From contig NC_037318.1 in NCBI RefSeq assembly GCF_000143535.2, positions 1-64,000 on the forward strand: a stretch of 64,000 nucleotides of DNA, written 5' to 3'. Below are positions 32,848 to 42,983 of the stretch, piece after piece. A program made the position numbers and the translations under genes. How positions within the stretch are numbered: position 1 is the first letter of the stretch; every line of letters begins with the position of its first letter. A model generated the notes under the pieces. It had not been told where the DNA came from. It ran no database searches and worked only from the letters and a program-made list of their open reading frames with translations. Origin of the DNA: Botrytis cinerea B05.10. Its lineage: Eukaryota; Ascomycota; Leotiomycetes; Helotiales; Sclerotiniaceae.

Positions 32848-33586
32848 ATGGATGACTGGGAGTCAGCTACCAAGATTGGAAAGAATGTTCGTGGAGGAGC
32901 TGGCGCAAACAGGGAGACTGTCATTAGAGGAGCTGCTGCATTGAACGCTGCTAAGAGAAGTGGAGGAGCTATTACTACTGAGAAGAAATATGCTTCCGGT
33001 AATGCTGTAAGTCAACTCCTCTCAACCATTAACATTTACCCCGCGACCCCGCGACCTTCCTTCCGAACGCCTTACATTCGACCGCCATGAACCATAAACT
33101 AACCTACTCAATCCACAGGGCTCTTCAGGAGAAGGTCAACATCTCACAAAAGTCGACCGCTCCGATGAAATCATTAAGCCAAAGACCGTTGGTATGGAAG
33201 TCGCCCGAGCCATCCAAGATGGTCGCAAGGCCAAAAACATTAAAACCCAAGCCGACCTCGCCAAACTTTGCAATACTACCCCAAAAATTGTTAACGATAT
33301 GGAAAGGGGTGTCGGCACTCCTGATCAAAAAGTTTTGAACAATATGGAACGTGTTTTGGGTGTCAAATTACGTGGAAATGATATTGGAGGTTCGAAGTTT
33401 GGAGGACCAAAGAAGAATGCTACACCTGCTCCCGCAGCAAAGGCAGCACCCGTCAAGACTACAATTAAGATTGTTCCTCCTACGGCTGGGCCACCGAGTG
33501 CGAAGAGTGGAACTCCCAAGACTGCTACTCCCAACACTGCTACTCCCAAGACTGGTACTCCAGGTGGAGCGAGTGACGATGAGTAA
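32848..33586 (+). CDS. mbf1: multiprotein-bridging factor 1, 208 aa
   Basis: Exons 32848-33006 and 33119-33586, with GTAAGT donor and CACAG acceptor. The N-terminus ([17 protein letters not shown]) is the MBF1 domain. After [18 protein letters not shown], residues 79-140 are the Cro/C1-type helix-turn-helix ([20 protein letters not shown]). MBF1 bridges TBP and bZIP activators such as Gcn4/Atf1 types in the nucleus, and also acts at stalled ribosomes. Most homologues end soon after the helix-turn-helix at about 150 aa. This one carries an added 50-60 residue tail rich in Ala, Pro, Thr and Lys, with three to four repeats of TPKT/TPNTA. ATG context AAAATGG is good. Confidence 0.95.
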
Positions 33587-34350
33587 ATGCGAATAGTTTG
33601 GTGATGATATAAGAGGGCGAGTCCTATCAGATGAATGTTAGTGGACTACAGTTGCTTCAAGCTATGGAGTTTATGAATAGATGAGATGCATGAAAGAACA
33701 AATGAAAGCATTAGATATCAAGAGGTTTTCATTGCGTTGGAATTCAATGTTATTTTACCTACCAATTATGGTTCATCAGAGTAGATAAACCATTTACTCA
33801 ATTCAACCCTTTTTCTCCAATTAATTCACAATTTTTTGACTGTTTCCTAACCATTCTGTTCTTCCTACTAAAGAAATTTTCTTCGCCTGATCTCCCCTGT
33901 TTGATCTTGGTCGACACGTGAGCATTGAACATGATATCCGTTTCGAATGTGCTGTGGCGCTGTCAGTTCATGATGGATTTTCATCAGTTAGTTGATGCCA
34001 AAGCGATGCAGATAATTAACCCAAAGGGCAACATTCGACATGGAATGGGTGGTGGCGGTCACCTGCTGCCGCCGATGAGGTCACTTGTGACAGTAAATAA
34101 AAGGCCATTCAGTTGTTATTCATTGCGTATAATTTTTCTAGTTATACAGTTCTATTCTTCCTTCCTGTCCATTGCTCCTCAGTCCTGTATCCTGTGTCCT
34201 TCAACTAGCCATGTAAAACCAACAAACCTTGGTACATCGCGCTCCTAATATATACAAAACAAGGGTATCTTTTTCAACCAATACAATATACAAAATCTTA
34301 AAACAGACGTTTTCCGCCACTCGTTCTCGGTATCCAACTCAATTTCAAGT
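33587..34350. other. intergenic between convergent MBF1 and Cdt1-like genes
   Basis: Holds the 3' regions of both genes. The plus-strand frames here lack coding character. Confidence 0.4.
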
Positions 34351-35949
34351 TCAAGCAGCTTGGGCTTTCTTGACCCTATCTTTCACACTTTCCTCGGCAA
34401 TCTTCTTCTCCCTATCAAAAACCACTGCTTCCATCTTCCCAATCTTAGCCAACTGAACCCATTCCGGTGCGATCTCGACCGCTAATAACTTCACAGCAGT
34501 AATTGCTTCGTCTTTCGAAATAGGAGTCTTGAACGAATCCTTCAATTTTCCAATTAAAGTCGGCATGGTGAAAGAGATTCTTTGTTGACCAGCTGATCCC
34601 AACGTACTCAAGATACTGAGGACCTTGACAACTTCTTCCATTCTTGACAAAGCTGATTTGCGAGCTACTTGCGCAGGAGCAGGGGCTTGAGGGAGGAGAG
34701 ATTGTTTGAGTTGTTTTGCGCGGAGACGCTCGAGAAGTGTAGGTTTCTTTTCAATGGAAGAAGAGGAGGTAACATCTATAGAAGTCGTAGCTTGAATAAG
34801 AGCGGGGGAGGATTTCGTTCTCCTGAGATCTTTTTTAGCAACAATACCGGCTTTCATGTCTTCAAGTCGTCGTTGACCCTTGGCGAGGAGGGGTGTCATT
34901 TTCGCGAGCGAAGAACAAGGTGTGATTGGCTCCAATGGTAATTCCTTGATAAAATCTTCAATAGCAACATCCTTCTCCTTCGATTCCCACTGAGTTCTTA
35001 ATCTTTGCGAAAATATTCCATTAAGACTTTCTTCATTAATAGGCCTCAAATTGTTGCCTTTTCCGCTCCCTTTCCCTGCTTCAATCTCGACACAAATTTT
35101 CCCGGATCCATAATCCGATAGAGTGATTGTAGAAAGATTTTGATCTTCTACGTCAAACTTGACATGTGAGTTCAAGACACCAAGAGCCCGACGGATATCG
35201 TCCAGAATGACCTTCCGTTTTCCCCATGCTCTGGCAACATCCGGGCAGAGATTTCGTAAATCTGCGGGTGCATTGGATCCGTTGTGGGCGCAGTGAAGGG
35301 TCAGTGTCGTGAGAAGCGCAGCGTGAAGGTTGACAATATCGATGAGTTCGTCGGGTAGTGATTCCTCAAAGTCCTCTTGTTGCCTTGCATCCTCCTCCTT
35401 TCCTTCAGCGCTAGTTTGTGAATGTTTAAGAGGAAGTGTCGAAACCGCCGAGCCAGAACTCGATGAAATAGATCGTAGGGACGAGAGAGAAGGTCTCTTT
35501 TGGACAGGTCTTTTTGGGGTTTGTAGAAGAAGACGGTCGAGGAGAGTTCGCGCGCCTTTTGTTGGGGTGTCGGTAGTGATTGAGGATGTTTTGATAAGTT
35601 TGTGCGGTGTTTGTGGAACTTTCGATGAAGTGAACGGTTTTGATGGAAATTTCTCGATTTCTTTGGCAGTCGCAGTTGTGGCAGTTGCAGTCGTTGCTGG
35701 CTCAATAACATTCGATTCCTCCTCTGTATCCAACTTTCTCTTCCTCAAATTCGTAGTAGGTTTGTGCGGCTTGGTGACTGTCGCCGATGCCACATCCACT
35801 TGTTTATTCTTCTCCTGAATTGACTTTGCTCCATCCTTTGTACCTGCTTTTGAAATCGTAGTAAAGGAACTCAGCGGTTGAATCTTGGTAGTTGTTGCAT
35901 TTCTCGTAGAAAGCGCCGTGACCTTTCTTTTCTTAACCGCAGAAGGCAT
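34351..35949 (-). CDS. Cdt1-like DNA replication licensing factor, 532 aa
   Basis: A single exon; the first ATG in frame is at 35949 (MPSAVKKRKVTAL). Residues 1-190 are basic and disordered with many TP/SP sites, as expected for a cell-cycle-regulated protein. About residues 195-270 (SLPDELIDIVNLHAALLTTL ... VILDDIRRALGVLN) match the central geminin/MCM winged-helix region of Cdt1. About 440-515 (RMEEVVKVLSILSTLGS ... AITAVKLLAVEIAPEWVQL) match the C-terminal Cdt1 domain that binds MCM. It would load the MCM2-7 helicase onto origins with ORC and Cdc6. Fungal Cdt1 is weakly conserved; both domains in order support the call. Confidence 0.8.
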   Translation of the reverse strand: MPSAVKKRKVTALSTRNATTTKIQPLSSFTTISKAGTKDGAKSIQEKNKQVDVASATVTKPHKPTTNLRKRKLDTEEESNVIEPATTATATTATAKEIEKFPSKPFTSSKVPQTPHKLIKTSSITTDTPTKGARTLLDRLLLQTPKRPVQKRPSLSSLRSISSSSGSAVSTLPLKHSQTSAEGKEEDARQQEDFEESLPDELIDIVNLHAALLTTLTLHCAHNGSNAPADLRNLCPDVARAWGKRKVILDDIRRALGVLNSHVKFDVEDQNLSTITLSDYGSGKICVEIEAGKGSGKGNNLRPINEESLNGIFSQRLRTQWESKEKDVAIEDFIKELPLEPITPCSSLAKMTPLLAKGQRRLEDMKAGIVAKKDLRRTKSSPALIQATTSIDVTSSSSIEKKPTLLERLRAKQLKQSLLPQAPAPAQVARKSALSRMEEVVKVLSILSTLGSAGQQRISFTMPTLIGKLKDSFKTPISKDEAITAVKLLAVEIAPEWVQLAKIGKMEAVVFDREKKIAEESVKDRVKKAQAA

Positions 35950-36862
35950 GGCGGCAATTGTAATATAAAGCAAGAATTACCAAAAAAGACACAAGGCAAG
36001 AATTACACAAGCAAAGTTTGTGAATGCGATCAAAGTAAAGTGGCAAAATTGAAGATGCTCTCAGGTGTTCATTACTTTCGTACAAAATTTGGACAAGCTG
36101 GTTGATGGAGGAACGAAAGTTATGAATGAATTCACGACGCGTCTAATGGCCAAAGCGTGTTTTGACGTGTTAAGTGATTTTTATGATAGTACCAATACTG
36201 AAATGGAATACACATGAACCAATCAACTACCACCCGACCTTTTACACATTTATTAGTGTACTAACGTAACATAAATACCAACATATTGCTTACTGCTACA
36301 GTGTAATCGAGACCTCGTTTTTTCGCACAAGGCCAATTTTTGCCAAATACACACCACCACAAATCCACAAGTACCAAAGGTAGAATCATTTATGATAGCC
36401 AGCCTGCAAGATGTTATACACCAGCAGCAACGATTCATTTCAGTGCTAGTAAGGTACCTGACTAGGCCATTGAGAGTGTCGTGTCGATTGTCAACAAGAA
36501 AAACAGCCTAGGTATCATCAAAGCATACATTTTGGCCTTAAAAGCACTCTGAGGCTACTATACTAGGTAACCAGAATCTCTCTCTCAAAAAAAAAAGAGT
36601 CATCATTCAAAACTACCGTCTTCAACTCAAGAAAAGTGCAATTTTATTGCAGTTTCGATTTCAAGAAGGCCCCGCGACTCTGTTAAAGTCTATTTCTGGA
36701 AAATTGGAAGAAACATTGTTAGGTCCCGGGGACGGCGCGTTTTTGAGTATATTCAAGCGGCAACTAGTGAAGGTGCAGGATATCCTCCTCAGACCAAAAG
36801 TCCTGCAATTAAACTTCCGCAACATACTGATGACATACCAGTGGTACTTGGCATCCATCGAA
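35950..36862. other. intergenic region, divergent upstream regions
   Basis: Between the divergently transcribed Cdt1-like gene and the first PREIRD-motif gene. A frame upstream of 36863 is open but begins without ATG and has no protein-like features. It is taken as leader. Confidence 0.4.
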
Positions 36863-37615
36863 ATGTCTCTCCCTTTCCTACAGACATTCCCACGAGAGAT
36901 CCGCGACTTAATTTACACTTTTGTTCTCGCAGATCCGAATGGTATCATTACTCTCTCACCATGGTCTATCGAAGTTGCGCAGTCCTTTTCCATACTTCGA
37001 ACATGTAAACAAATACACAGAGAATGCAAAGAAATAATTTGGGAGCACAAGGGACTGAAACTGCGGGAGCTTCCTGTCTTAAAATCCAAGCTCGAAAAGA
37101 GGATTGCGATACTTGGCGAAGCAGCGCGATGGCATATACTCATACAATTGGAGGTATTAGATTGGGACGAATTAGAATGGGTTGAGCGTAGTCTGGCAGC
37201 AGTGGCAGGGTCTCTACATAAATTGCATGGTATTACAATAAAAGCGAGCAAAGAGCGACCACAGACGGTCGAGGAATATGAGGATATTCTTGACCTAAGG
37301 GAAAATGGAGAAATAGTCGATGGAAGGTTATACCAAGAGTATCCTGGAAATGCTTCGACAGACAAAGGATATCGGACTTGGATGATAAACACTAGTTGGC
37401 CTCGACTGTCTCCTTGGGCTAAGAGGAAATGGTTGGCAGAAATGCTAATTGACTCGACAGATACAGGCAAGCTATTACACAGGATTCATGACAAATTTGG
37501 CGGGCAATTATATATTGATGGGGTGTTATGTTTGAAAGATGGAAAACAAATTTTGAAGGGTCTGAAGCTTGATTCAAGAGATGGAGAACTCAAAATTATT
37601 CCCAGACACAGGTAG
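36863..37615 (+). CDS. PREIRD-motif (F-box-like/2EXR-type) fungal protein, 250 aa
   Basis: Start chosen at the ATG at 36863, which places MSLPFLQTFPREIRDLIYTF at the N-terminus. That FPREIRDLIY segment is typical of a large fungal-specific family with an F-box-like helix pair at the start. ILRTCKQIHRECKEIIWE follows, the second family helix (residues about 40-57). The rest is helical with DWDELEWVER, and the end FGGQLYIDGVLCLKDGK parallels the next gene. Members are assumed to be substrate adaptors or of unknown role; no activity is established. It is a tandem relative of the gene 0.6 kb downstream. Confidence 0.75.
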   Translation: MSLPFLQTFPREIRDLIYTFVLADPNGIITLSPWSIEVAQSFSILRTCKQIHRECKEIIWEHKGLKLRELPVLKSKLEKRIAILGEAARWHILIQLEVLDWDELEWVERSLAAVAGSLHKLHGITIKASKERPQTVEEYEDILDLRENGEIVDGRLYQEYPGNASTDKGYRTWMINTSWPRLSPWAKRKWLAEMLIDSTDTGKLLHRIHDKFGGQLYIDGVLCLKDGKQILKGLKLDSRDGELKIIPRHR

Positions 37616-38188
37616 GAAATTGTTGAAGGGATTGAAGACGCTTGCATGTTTCTGGGGGGGAGGGGGGTGATGAAATCGAATTCTGTAGGAATTATTTGCG
37701 GTTTCACAGTTTCTAGCACATTCAAAACTAGTCCGAACTTGGGCTATCAGACTAATTTTCAAAACTCGGAGTTTGATTCAATCGTTCGAATCAGATGTTG
37801 TGTAGCATCCGAAGATCGTAATACTGGGTTCTCATATTATGATGATCAATTCATGAACTCGTTCACCCGCTCACTCGCTCAGTTGACCCTTGTGAAAATC
37901 ATCGGAGAATATCCGAAATGTGGGTTACCGGCGCTGGTCACAACTTTTTCAGCCGCGTAATGGATGATGTACAATAAGGCTGTGACTCTGACGACACCGT
38001 TCTCCTCGTCTGCAACTTCTATGTGCAGAGCAGGATTCTCTTTTCCTTTGAATGTGCAGATTCCACTATATGTGACGTTATACCACCGCTTTGATCTAGA
38101 CTTTTAAGCTCATAGCTCCTTAGCCTTGATTTTCAACCCCCCGCAATCCCCAGTTTCCATTTTCCAATTTCCAAGTTCTAGATTCAAA
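37616..38188. other. spacer between the tandem PREIRD-motif genes
   Basis: No gene supported. A G-rich run (GGGGGGGAGGGGGG) lies near 37654. Confidence 0.4.
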
Positions 38189-39121
38189 ATGCGGATCAAA
38201 ACACATCTCAATATCTTAATTGATATCCCACGAGAGATTCGAGACGAAATATACGAATATGCCTTTCAAACTCCATTCAATTGTGTCACTTACCGTTGCA
38301 CTTTAAACAATACCTATAAAATACTCCCTTATGATCCTCAAAACGACGTTTGTCTATCCAGCTCTTCACTTCCCGCTCTCGGTCTGTTAAGTACTTGCTC
38401 TCAATTATACAATGAAGCTATCGTCTCCCTCTGGAAGGTCAATAGCCTAGGACTCTGGCCCGCGGATTTACTTTTTCGGATGGGGGATTTGGGTGACGAT
38501 GCTTTTATACATATTCAGTCATTACAGGTGAATCTCGATTTGAATGATTCCGACGATTTGAAATGGGCTGAAATGTTATTTTTGAGGATTGGAGGGAACT
38601 CTGGTATCCGTGAAGACAAAGTCATGGGGGAAAATTGGGGTGGTTTGAAAAGCGTTCAAATCAATCCCATGAGAACCGAGGAAATTAAAATGGATGTCAA
38701 ATGGATGCAGAGGGTTTCAGAAGCTATGGATTTGCGGTGGAAAAGCGAGGAATTTCTCACTGGTATGAACCGAGATGCGGATAAACGATGGAGCTTATAT
38801 TCTCGATGGATGAAGCTTCTTCGTAGTGCGGGGACACCGGGCAATGATATGTACTTGGGAGACGGCGTAAAGAGGAATGTGAGTGTAAACACGGCTTGGG
38901 ATGACTGGATTTATTGGGACCAGAACGAGTGGCTAAAGAAATCGCCTCATGGGGCTGGTCTGGAGGGAATGGAAGAAGTGATGAAGGATTTTAGTGAGAC
39001 TTTTGGAGGGGAATTATGGGCAAATGGAAAGTTGTGTTATAAGGATAAAGTGAGACTCAAGAGGGTTTTTGAAGTAAAACCGGTCGACCTTCTTGGAGTC
39101 TATCCTGCGGCCAGCGAGTGA
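38189..39121 (+). CDS. PREIRD-motif fungal protein, paralogue, 310 aa
   Basis: Start chosen at the first ATG (38189, MRIKTHLNILIDIPREIRDE). IPREIRDEIYEYAF and LGLLSTCSQLYNEAIVSLWK are the same two-helix signature as in the gene upstream. The C-terminal FGGELWANGKLCYKDKVRLK matches FGGQLYIDGVLCLKDGKQIL there. The middle is diverged, with DSDDLKWAEMLFLR standing where the neighbour has DWDELEWVERSL. The pair therefore arose by tandem duplication with strong divergence. No signal peptide or enzyme motif is seen. Confidence 0.75.
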   Translation: MRIKTHLNILIDIPREIRDEIYEYAFQTPFNCVTYRCTLNNTYKILPYDPQNDVCLSSSSLPALGLLSTCSQLYNEAIVSLWKVNSLGLWPADLLFRMGDLGDDAFIHIQSLQVNLDLNDSDDLKWAEMLFLRIGGNSGIREDKVMGENWGGLKSVQINPMRTEEIKMDVKWMQRVSEAMDLRWKSEEFLTGMNRDADKRWSLYSRWMKLLRSAGTPGNDMYLGDGVKRNVSVNTAWDDWIYWDQNEWLKKSPHGAGLEGMEEVMKDFSETFGGELWANGKLCYKDKVRLKRVFEVKPVDLLGVYPAASE

Positions 39122-39706
39122 TGAATATTCTAAGGAATGGAGGGACGAACAACCGTGAGATTTGATCTTAGAAAGCCCGCGACTCCGCTCAATTGTGATA
39201 TAGACACAAAGAATCGACGGAGGTGTAGAGTCTTGATGGATTTGAATGAAGGTCGTTTAGCAATTAGCGCTGAAAGAATTGACCGGGCGGTCGTTTAATG
39301 AGAAGGATTGGCTTGTGATAAGATCTAAAAGTGCTGGCTATCTCTAACTATCTTCAAGTTCTCGGAATTGTGGGTTTTTTGGCGCGTAGCATAGAGACAG
39401 GCAGAGGTTAAGAAGCGGAAGTCAGCCGGTAGTTCTTGATGATGCAACGATGCGGTGGCTATCTGGATGATAAAATTGACGACATATCAAACAGATATCA
39501 AGAGTGATATTCATAAAACTGTGGTAGTCAAGATAGCAAGCGATGAATCAATAACATGGCTGCCACTTGGTATATGAATGAATATATTGGAGGGATGTTT
39601 GATACCTGCGTGTAACTGGCTGGAATTGTGTCGGACAAGTTGGCATGAAAGACGGTATGAAATATGGGTATCATGTCTCAATTCTTATATATCTTTCTCT
39701 AGAAAT
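39122..39706. other. intergenic between convergent genes
   Basis: No gene supported; 3' ends of the PREIRD paralogue and GET3. Confidence 0.4.
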
Positions 39707-40793
39707 CTACAGCCCTCCAGCAGGAGGAACATATGGAGTAATGAGCATCTCACTAAACTTCTCCAATCTTTCTTTTCCTCTGACTTCCTCGACTAATAAC
39801 GGCATCTTCACCACATTAAACTCATCATACAACTCCTCAATCTGTTCCAAGTATTTCTTCTGCATCTTTCTTCTCGCGTTACATTGATCACAATCACTTC
39901 CTTTCTTCGGAAACAATAACTGATTGACCACTATGCAATGGGTATCAATGTGGTAGGAGCCCAGTTCTTGTATCATACGCTCTGTCTCGTAAAGAGAGAG
40001 GAACTCGGGTATGCAGACACAAACAAAGGTAGTGAGGTTTTCGTCCTTGAATTGTCCGTTTACTTCAGAAATAGTTTCGCGGAGACCCTCTAATTTCTCC
40101 ATCATTTCGTTGAGGTTTTGTCCATTTGGTAGGGAGCCGTTGGCTCCAAGTAAACCATTCAGCATAGGTCCGAATTGTGTGGATAATTGAGAGACTTTCG
40201 CAAGAGCTTTTTCGAGAACGGTGGGGAATTGAAGGAAGCGGAGGGTGTGGCCTGTTGGAGCGGTGTCGAAAATGATGGTTTCGTAGGAGAGAGATTTAAC
40301 TTGCTTGAGGACTTCTGCGAACGACATAGCTTCATCAATACCGGGAATCTGTCAAAAGTATCAGTAAATGAAGAATCCAAGTAACAATTTTGTATGAGCG
40401 AGGGGAACCAACAGCAAAAGCCAAATCTTGCATCATTCCACCCATGCCCGCAGCTGGTCCCTCGCCCTCTTCAGCCTGTCCCATCAGTTCTTGGATACTA
40501 CCATTTGGATCAATTTCCATAGCACTCAAATTCTCAAAACCATTGATAAGTCTAGCTTCCTTTCCAAACTTTTGCGAAAAGGCATCACTCAAGTTATGTG
40601 CTGGATCTGTTGAAATGAGGAGAACTGAACGACGAACTTTGGCGAGTTGAATGGCTAAGGAGCATGATGTTGTAGTTTTTCCTACTCCTCCCTTTCCACC
40701 AACAAAGATCCAGCGAAGGGACTTTTGATCGAGGATGGATTGGAGAGTAGGCTCGAGCTGATCGTCGTCGGTGTTGATTACTGCGGTGGACAT
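39707..40793 (-). CDS. get3: GET3 ATPase, tail-anchored protein insertion, 340 aa
   Basis: Exons 40793-40413 and 40348-39707 across a 64-bp intron with a GTTGGT donor (weak), TACTGAT branch and GACAG acceptor. The splice joins MMQDLAFA to [10 protein letters not shown] in frame. Residues 32-41 are the deviant Walker [11 protein letters not shown]. Further motifs are [12 protein letters not shown] (switch I), [12 protein letters not shown] (switch II) and the zinc-binding CDQC that joins the dimer. GET3 receives tail-anchored proteins from Sgt2 via Get4/5 and delivers them to Get1/2 at the ER. Length (about 340) is the family norm. Homology to arsenite pump ATPases is ancestral. Confidence 0.97.
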
Positions 40794-41515
40794 CTTGATT
40801 ATGGCGGCGGGGGGACTGGGTGAATGGGGGTGAATGAGGTAAAGTTAAGTCAAAGATGAGGAAGGACAAAAGGAACAGGAGAGAAGGATTGTATTGAATA
40901 ATCGAAGTCAGGTTTGAATGGAACAGTTACTGGATGGGAAGCAGTCGTCGTTATTTTCCCGAGTTCCTTGTAGATTCAAAGTTCTTGGTGAATTCCAGAA
41001 TTATCTTTTGCCTTCTGACGTCTTCTTCTTGCAAGTTGTCCAACGTACAGTGCGCTGAGTGATTTGATTCGCTAGCCTCGGTAGCTCTCGACCAGGCTTA
41101 TCATTGGGTCAATAGATTTCTAAAGGGTATTCAAAACGTGCTCGAATCTCGAGATATCAAACAGACTCATCGCATTCCATCTAATCCATATTTCCTGTGA
41201 GTAAAGTCCCAAGTATAATTGAAGCACAAGGCTTACAACTCGTCTCTGCCCCCCTTCCCCCATCAGGCTTGAACGCAAGGCTGGAACTGAAGCGGCCATC
41301 TCCGATTTGCGAGGCAAGCTCTATTCGTTACTAGGTAGATGTTTCTTTCTCTACAAATAATTGTGTCAATGTAAAATATTGATCTTTGAATTGTTGTTGC
41401 TTCATTCTTCAAGACCTCCCGACGCATTTGCTTGATTTTAAGATCCCTCACACTTAATAGAGATTCGTCTCACCCTCCATCGACCGCTCTCACTCATTCA
41501 CACCATTCACAGTCG
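40794..41515. other. upstream regions of GET3 and the HIU hydrolase
   Basis: Divergent promoter region. Frames here lack coding features. Confidence 0.4.
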
Positions 41516-42016
41516 ATGCCCCGCAACCCCACCTCTGAACATTCCCACGAACGTCTACAAGCTGTATCCTCACAGATTACCCCTCAATCAACATCTCCTT
41601 TGCACATAACCAAGATGGCAGAGAGGGATCCAATTACATGTCACGCTCTCGACACTACTACTGGTCGACCAGCTTCGGGAATCAACGTCTCATTAATCTG
41701 CCTTTCCGAAGAGTCCACCATCTTTCGTGCCATAACAAATGCCGACGGTCGGATTGCTAATTGGCGTAATGAACAAGACAACGTCGCATCCAAGAAGGTT
41801 GGCGAATTGATCGTTGAAGGGGGAAAAATAAAGAACCAAAATCTGCCAATGGGTTCTACTATGTGGAAACTTCGATTTGAGACCGGCGCATATTATGGCT
41901 ACGAAAACACTTTCTTCCCTTGCGTTGAACTCAACTTCGTAGTTAAGGAAGGAGAACATTTCCACGTTCCGCTACTTTTGGGGCCATACAGTTATACAAC
42001 TTATCGGGGAAGCTAG
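41516..42016 (+). CDS. 5-hydroxyisourate hydrolase (transthyretin-like), 166 aa
   Basis: Single exon. The first in-frame ATG is at 41516; a second at 41615 begins MAERDPITCHALDTTTGRPA, the usual start of the fold (133 aa). The enzyme domain shows ITCHALDTTTGRPA, DGRIANW and the family C-terminal signature YTTYRGS, with His and Arg residues of the active site in place. It hydrolyses 5-hydroxyisourate to OHCU after urate oxidase, in purine degradation, usually in peroxisomes. The 33-residue extension from the first ATG contains RLQAVSSQI at residues 13-21, close to a PTS2 nonapeptide (last position Ile instead of Leu/Ala). The upstream start is therefore probably the peroxisomal form. Confidence 0.9.
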   Translation: MPRNPTSEHSHERLQAVSSQITPQSTSPLHITKMAERDPITCHALDTTTGRPASGINVSLICLSEESTIFRAITNADGRIANWRNEQDNVASKKVGELIVEGGKIKNQNLPMGSTMWKLRFETGAYYGYENTFFPCVELNFVVKEGEHFHVPLLLGPYSYTTYRGS

Positions 42017-42254
42017 TTTGGGGTGTTATGCTGTTTATTTGCATGAATGAAGTTACTTCATGTTTCTGCTGAGGGAAAGAAATAATTACAAAGGGATACC
42101 AATATCAACCTTTCGAATATCCGAACTCCAAATCCATTGAACTCCTCGCTTGCTTGATCAGACTCCATCCCATTCGGTTTTGTGTTGCGTTTTGCGTTCA
42201 TCAAAATTTCTTCTTCCAAATTTTCAACTCCTGGTTCCTTTTTGCCAAACTCCT

Positions 42255-42983
42255 CTAACCTTTGTGTAAGTTGAACTTTCTAAGCACGCCCTTCCTTCTT
42301 TCTCCCGGTCTGTACCCTTGATCATCTCTATCCTCCATTTCCACAAATTCTTCTACCGTTTTAGGTGGGTCGACCAGATCGTTTTGTTTCTCGACATCCT
42401 TTTCTATCGTCTTCATATCACCACGGTCATGATTACCATTTGTATATTCATCGTTCTCGTATAGAGGTACGCTTAGATGTGATCCTTTGTGTCTGCTATG
42501 AAGTCTTCTGATGGAAAGCCGAGAATGAGAACGATAAATGTCAACTTCTGTGGATTCGAGGGTTGCATAGGGTGAGGTATCCGCTTCGGGGTGTGGAAGT
42601 GTTGTATTACGATCTATTTTACTGTCAGCCTGTTCCCTTGATCCTCGACATACACAAACCCCCGACGCAAGGTCGAAAGGAATGAGGAATAATAACATAC
42701 CATGGCTTAAAGGCTCCGGAAATCCTGTGTCCTTACCCAGCGAATTCCTCTCCATCCCCAAAGGTTCTTGCATATTCGCATTCATACTCTCATTATCGAA
42801 GGTGTAGTCGAAATCACCAAATACTTCTCGTCGCTTTCGGGATAGTCTATGATTGGATCGAACACTTAAGTTTAGGGTGCTACTAGAGGAGGAATCTATT
42901 GAGTCGGATGTTGTAGACGTTGAGGAAGTTGATGAGGATGGTCTTCGAAATGTTAGGACATTGTGCCAGAATGAACCCGCCAT
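42255..42983 (-). CDS. Ser-rich hypothetical protein, 213 aa
   Basis: Exons 42983-42701 and 42613-42255, with an 87-bp intron (GTATGT donor, CTGAC branch, AATAG acceptor). The splice joins EPLSH to DRNTTLPHPEADTSPYATL. The start is MAGSFWHNVLTFRRPSSSTS. The protein has a Ser/Thr-rich N-terminus, a basic RLSRKRREVFGDFDYTFDNE segment, a His/Arg-rich middle (SRLSIRRLHSRHKGSH), and an acidic then basic end (EEFVEMEDRDDQGYRPGERR). It is largely disordered, with no signal peptide and no membrane segment. EFVEMEDRDDQGYRPGERRK looks like a conserved C-terminal motif of a fungal orphan family, but no function is known. Reading through the intron leaves the frame open but adds a hydrophobic stretch out of character. 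Confidence 0.6.
   Translation of the reverse strand: MAGSFWHNVLTFRRPSSSTSSTSTTSDSIDSSSSSTLNLSVRSNHRLSRKRREVFGDFDYTFDNESMNANMQEPLGMERNSLGKDTGFPEPLSHGMLLFLIPFDLASGVCVCRGSREQADSKIDRNTTLPHPEADTSPYATLESTEVDIYRSHSRLSIRRLHSRHKGSHLSVPLYENDEYTNGNHDRGDMKTIEKDVEKQNDLVDPPKTVEEFVEMEDRDDQGYRPGERRKGVLRKFNLHKG

Noticed and set aside
25658..42016. A biosynthetic gene cluster
   Set aside because: Genes are housekeeping or unrelated and in mixed orientation; no polyketide, peptide or terpene synthase is present.
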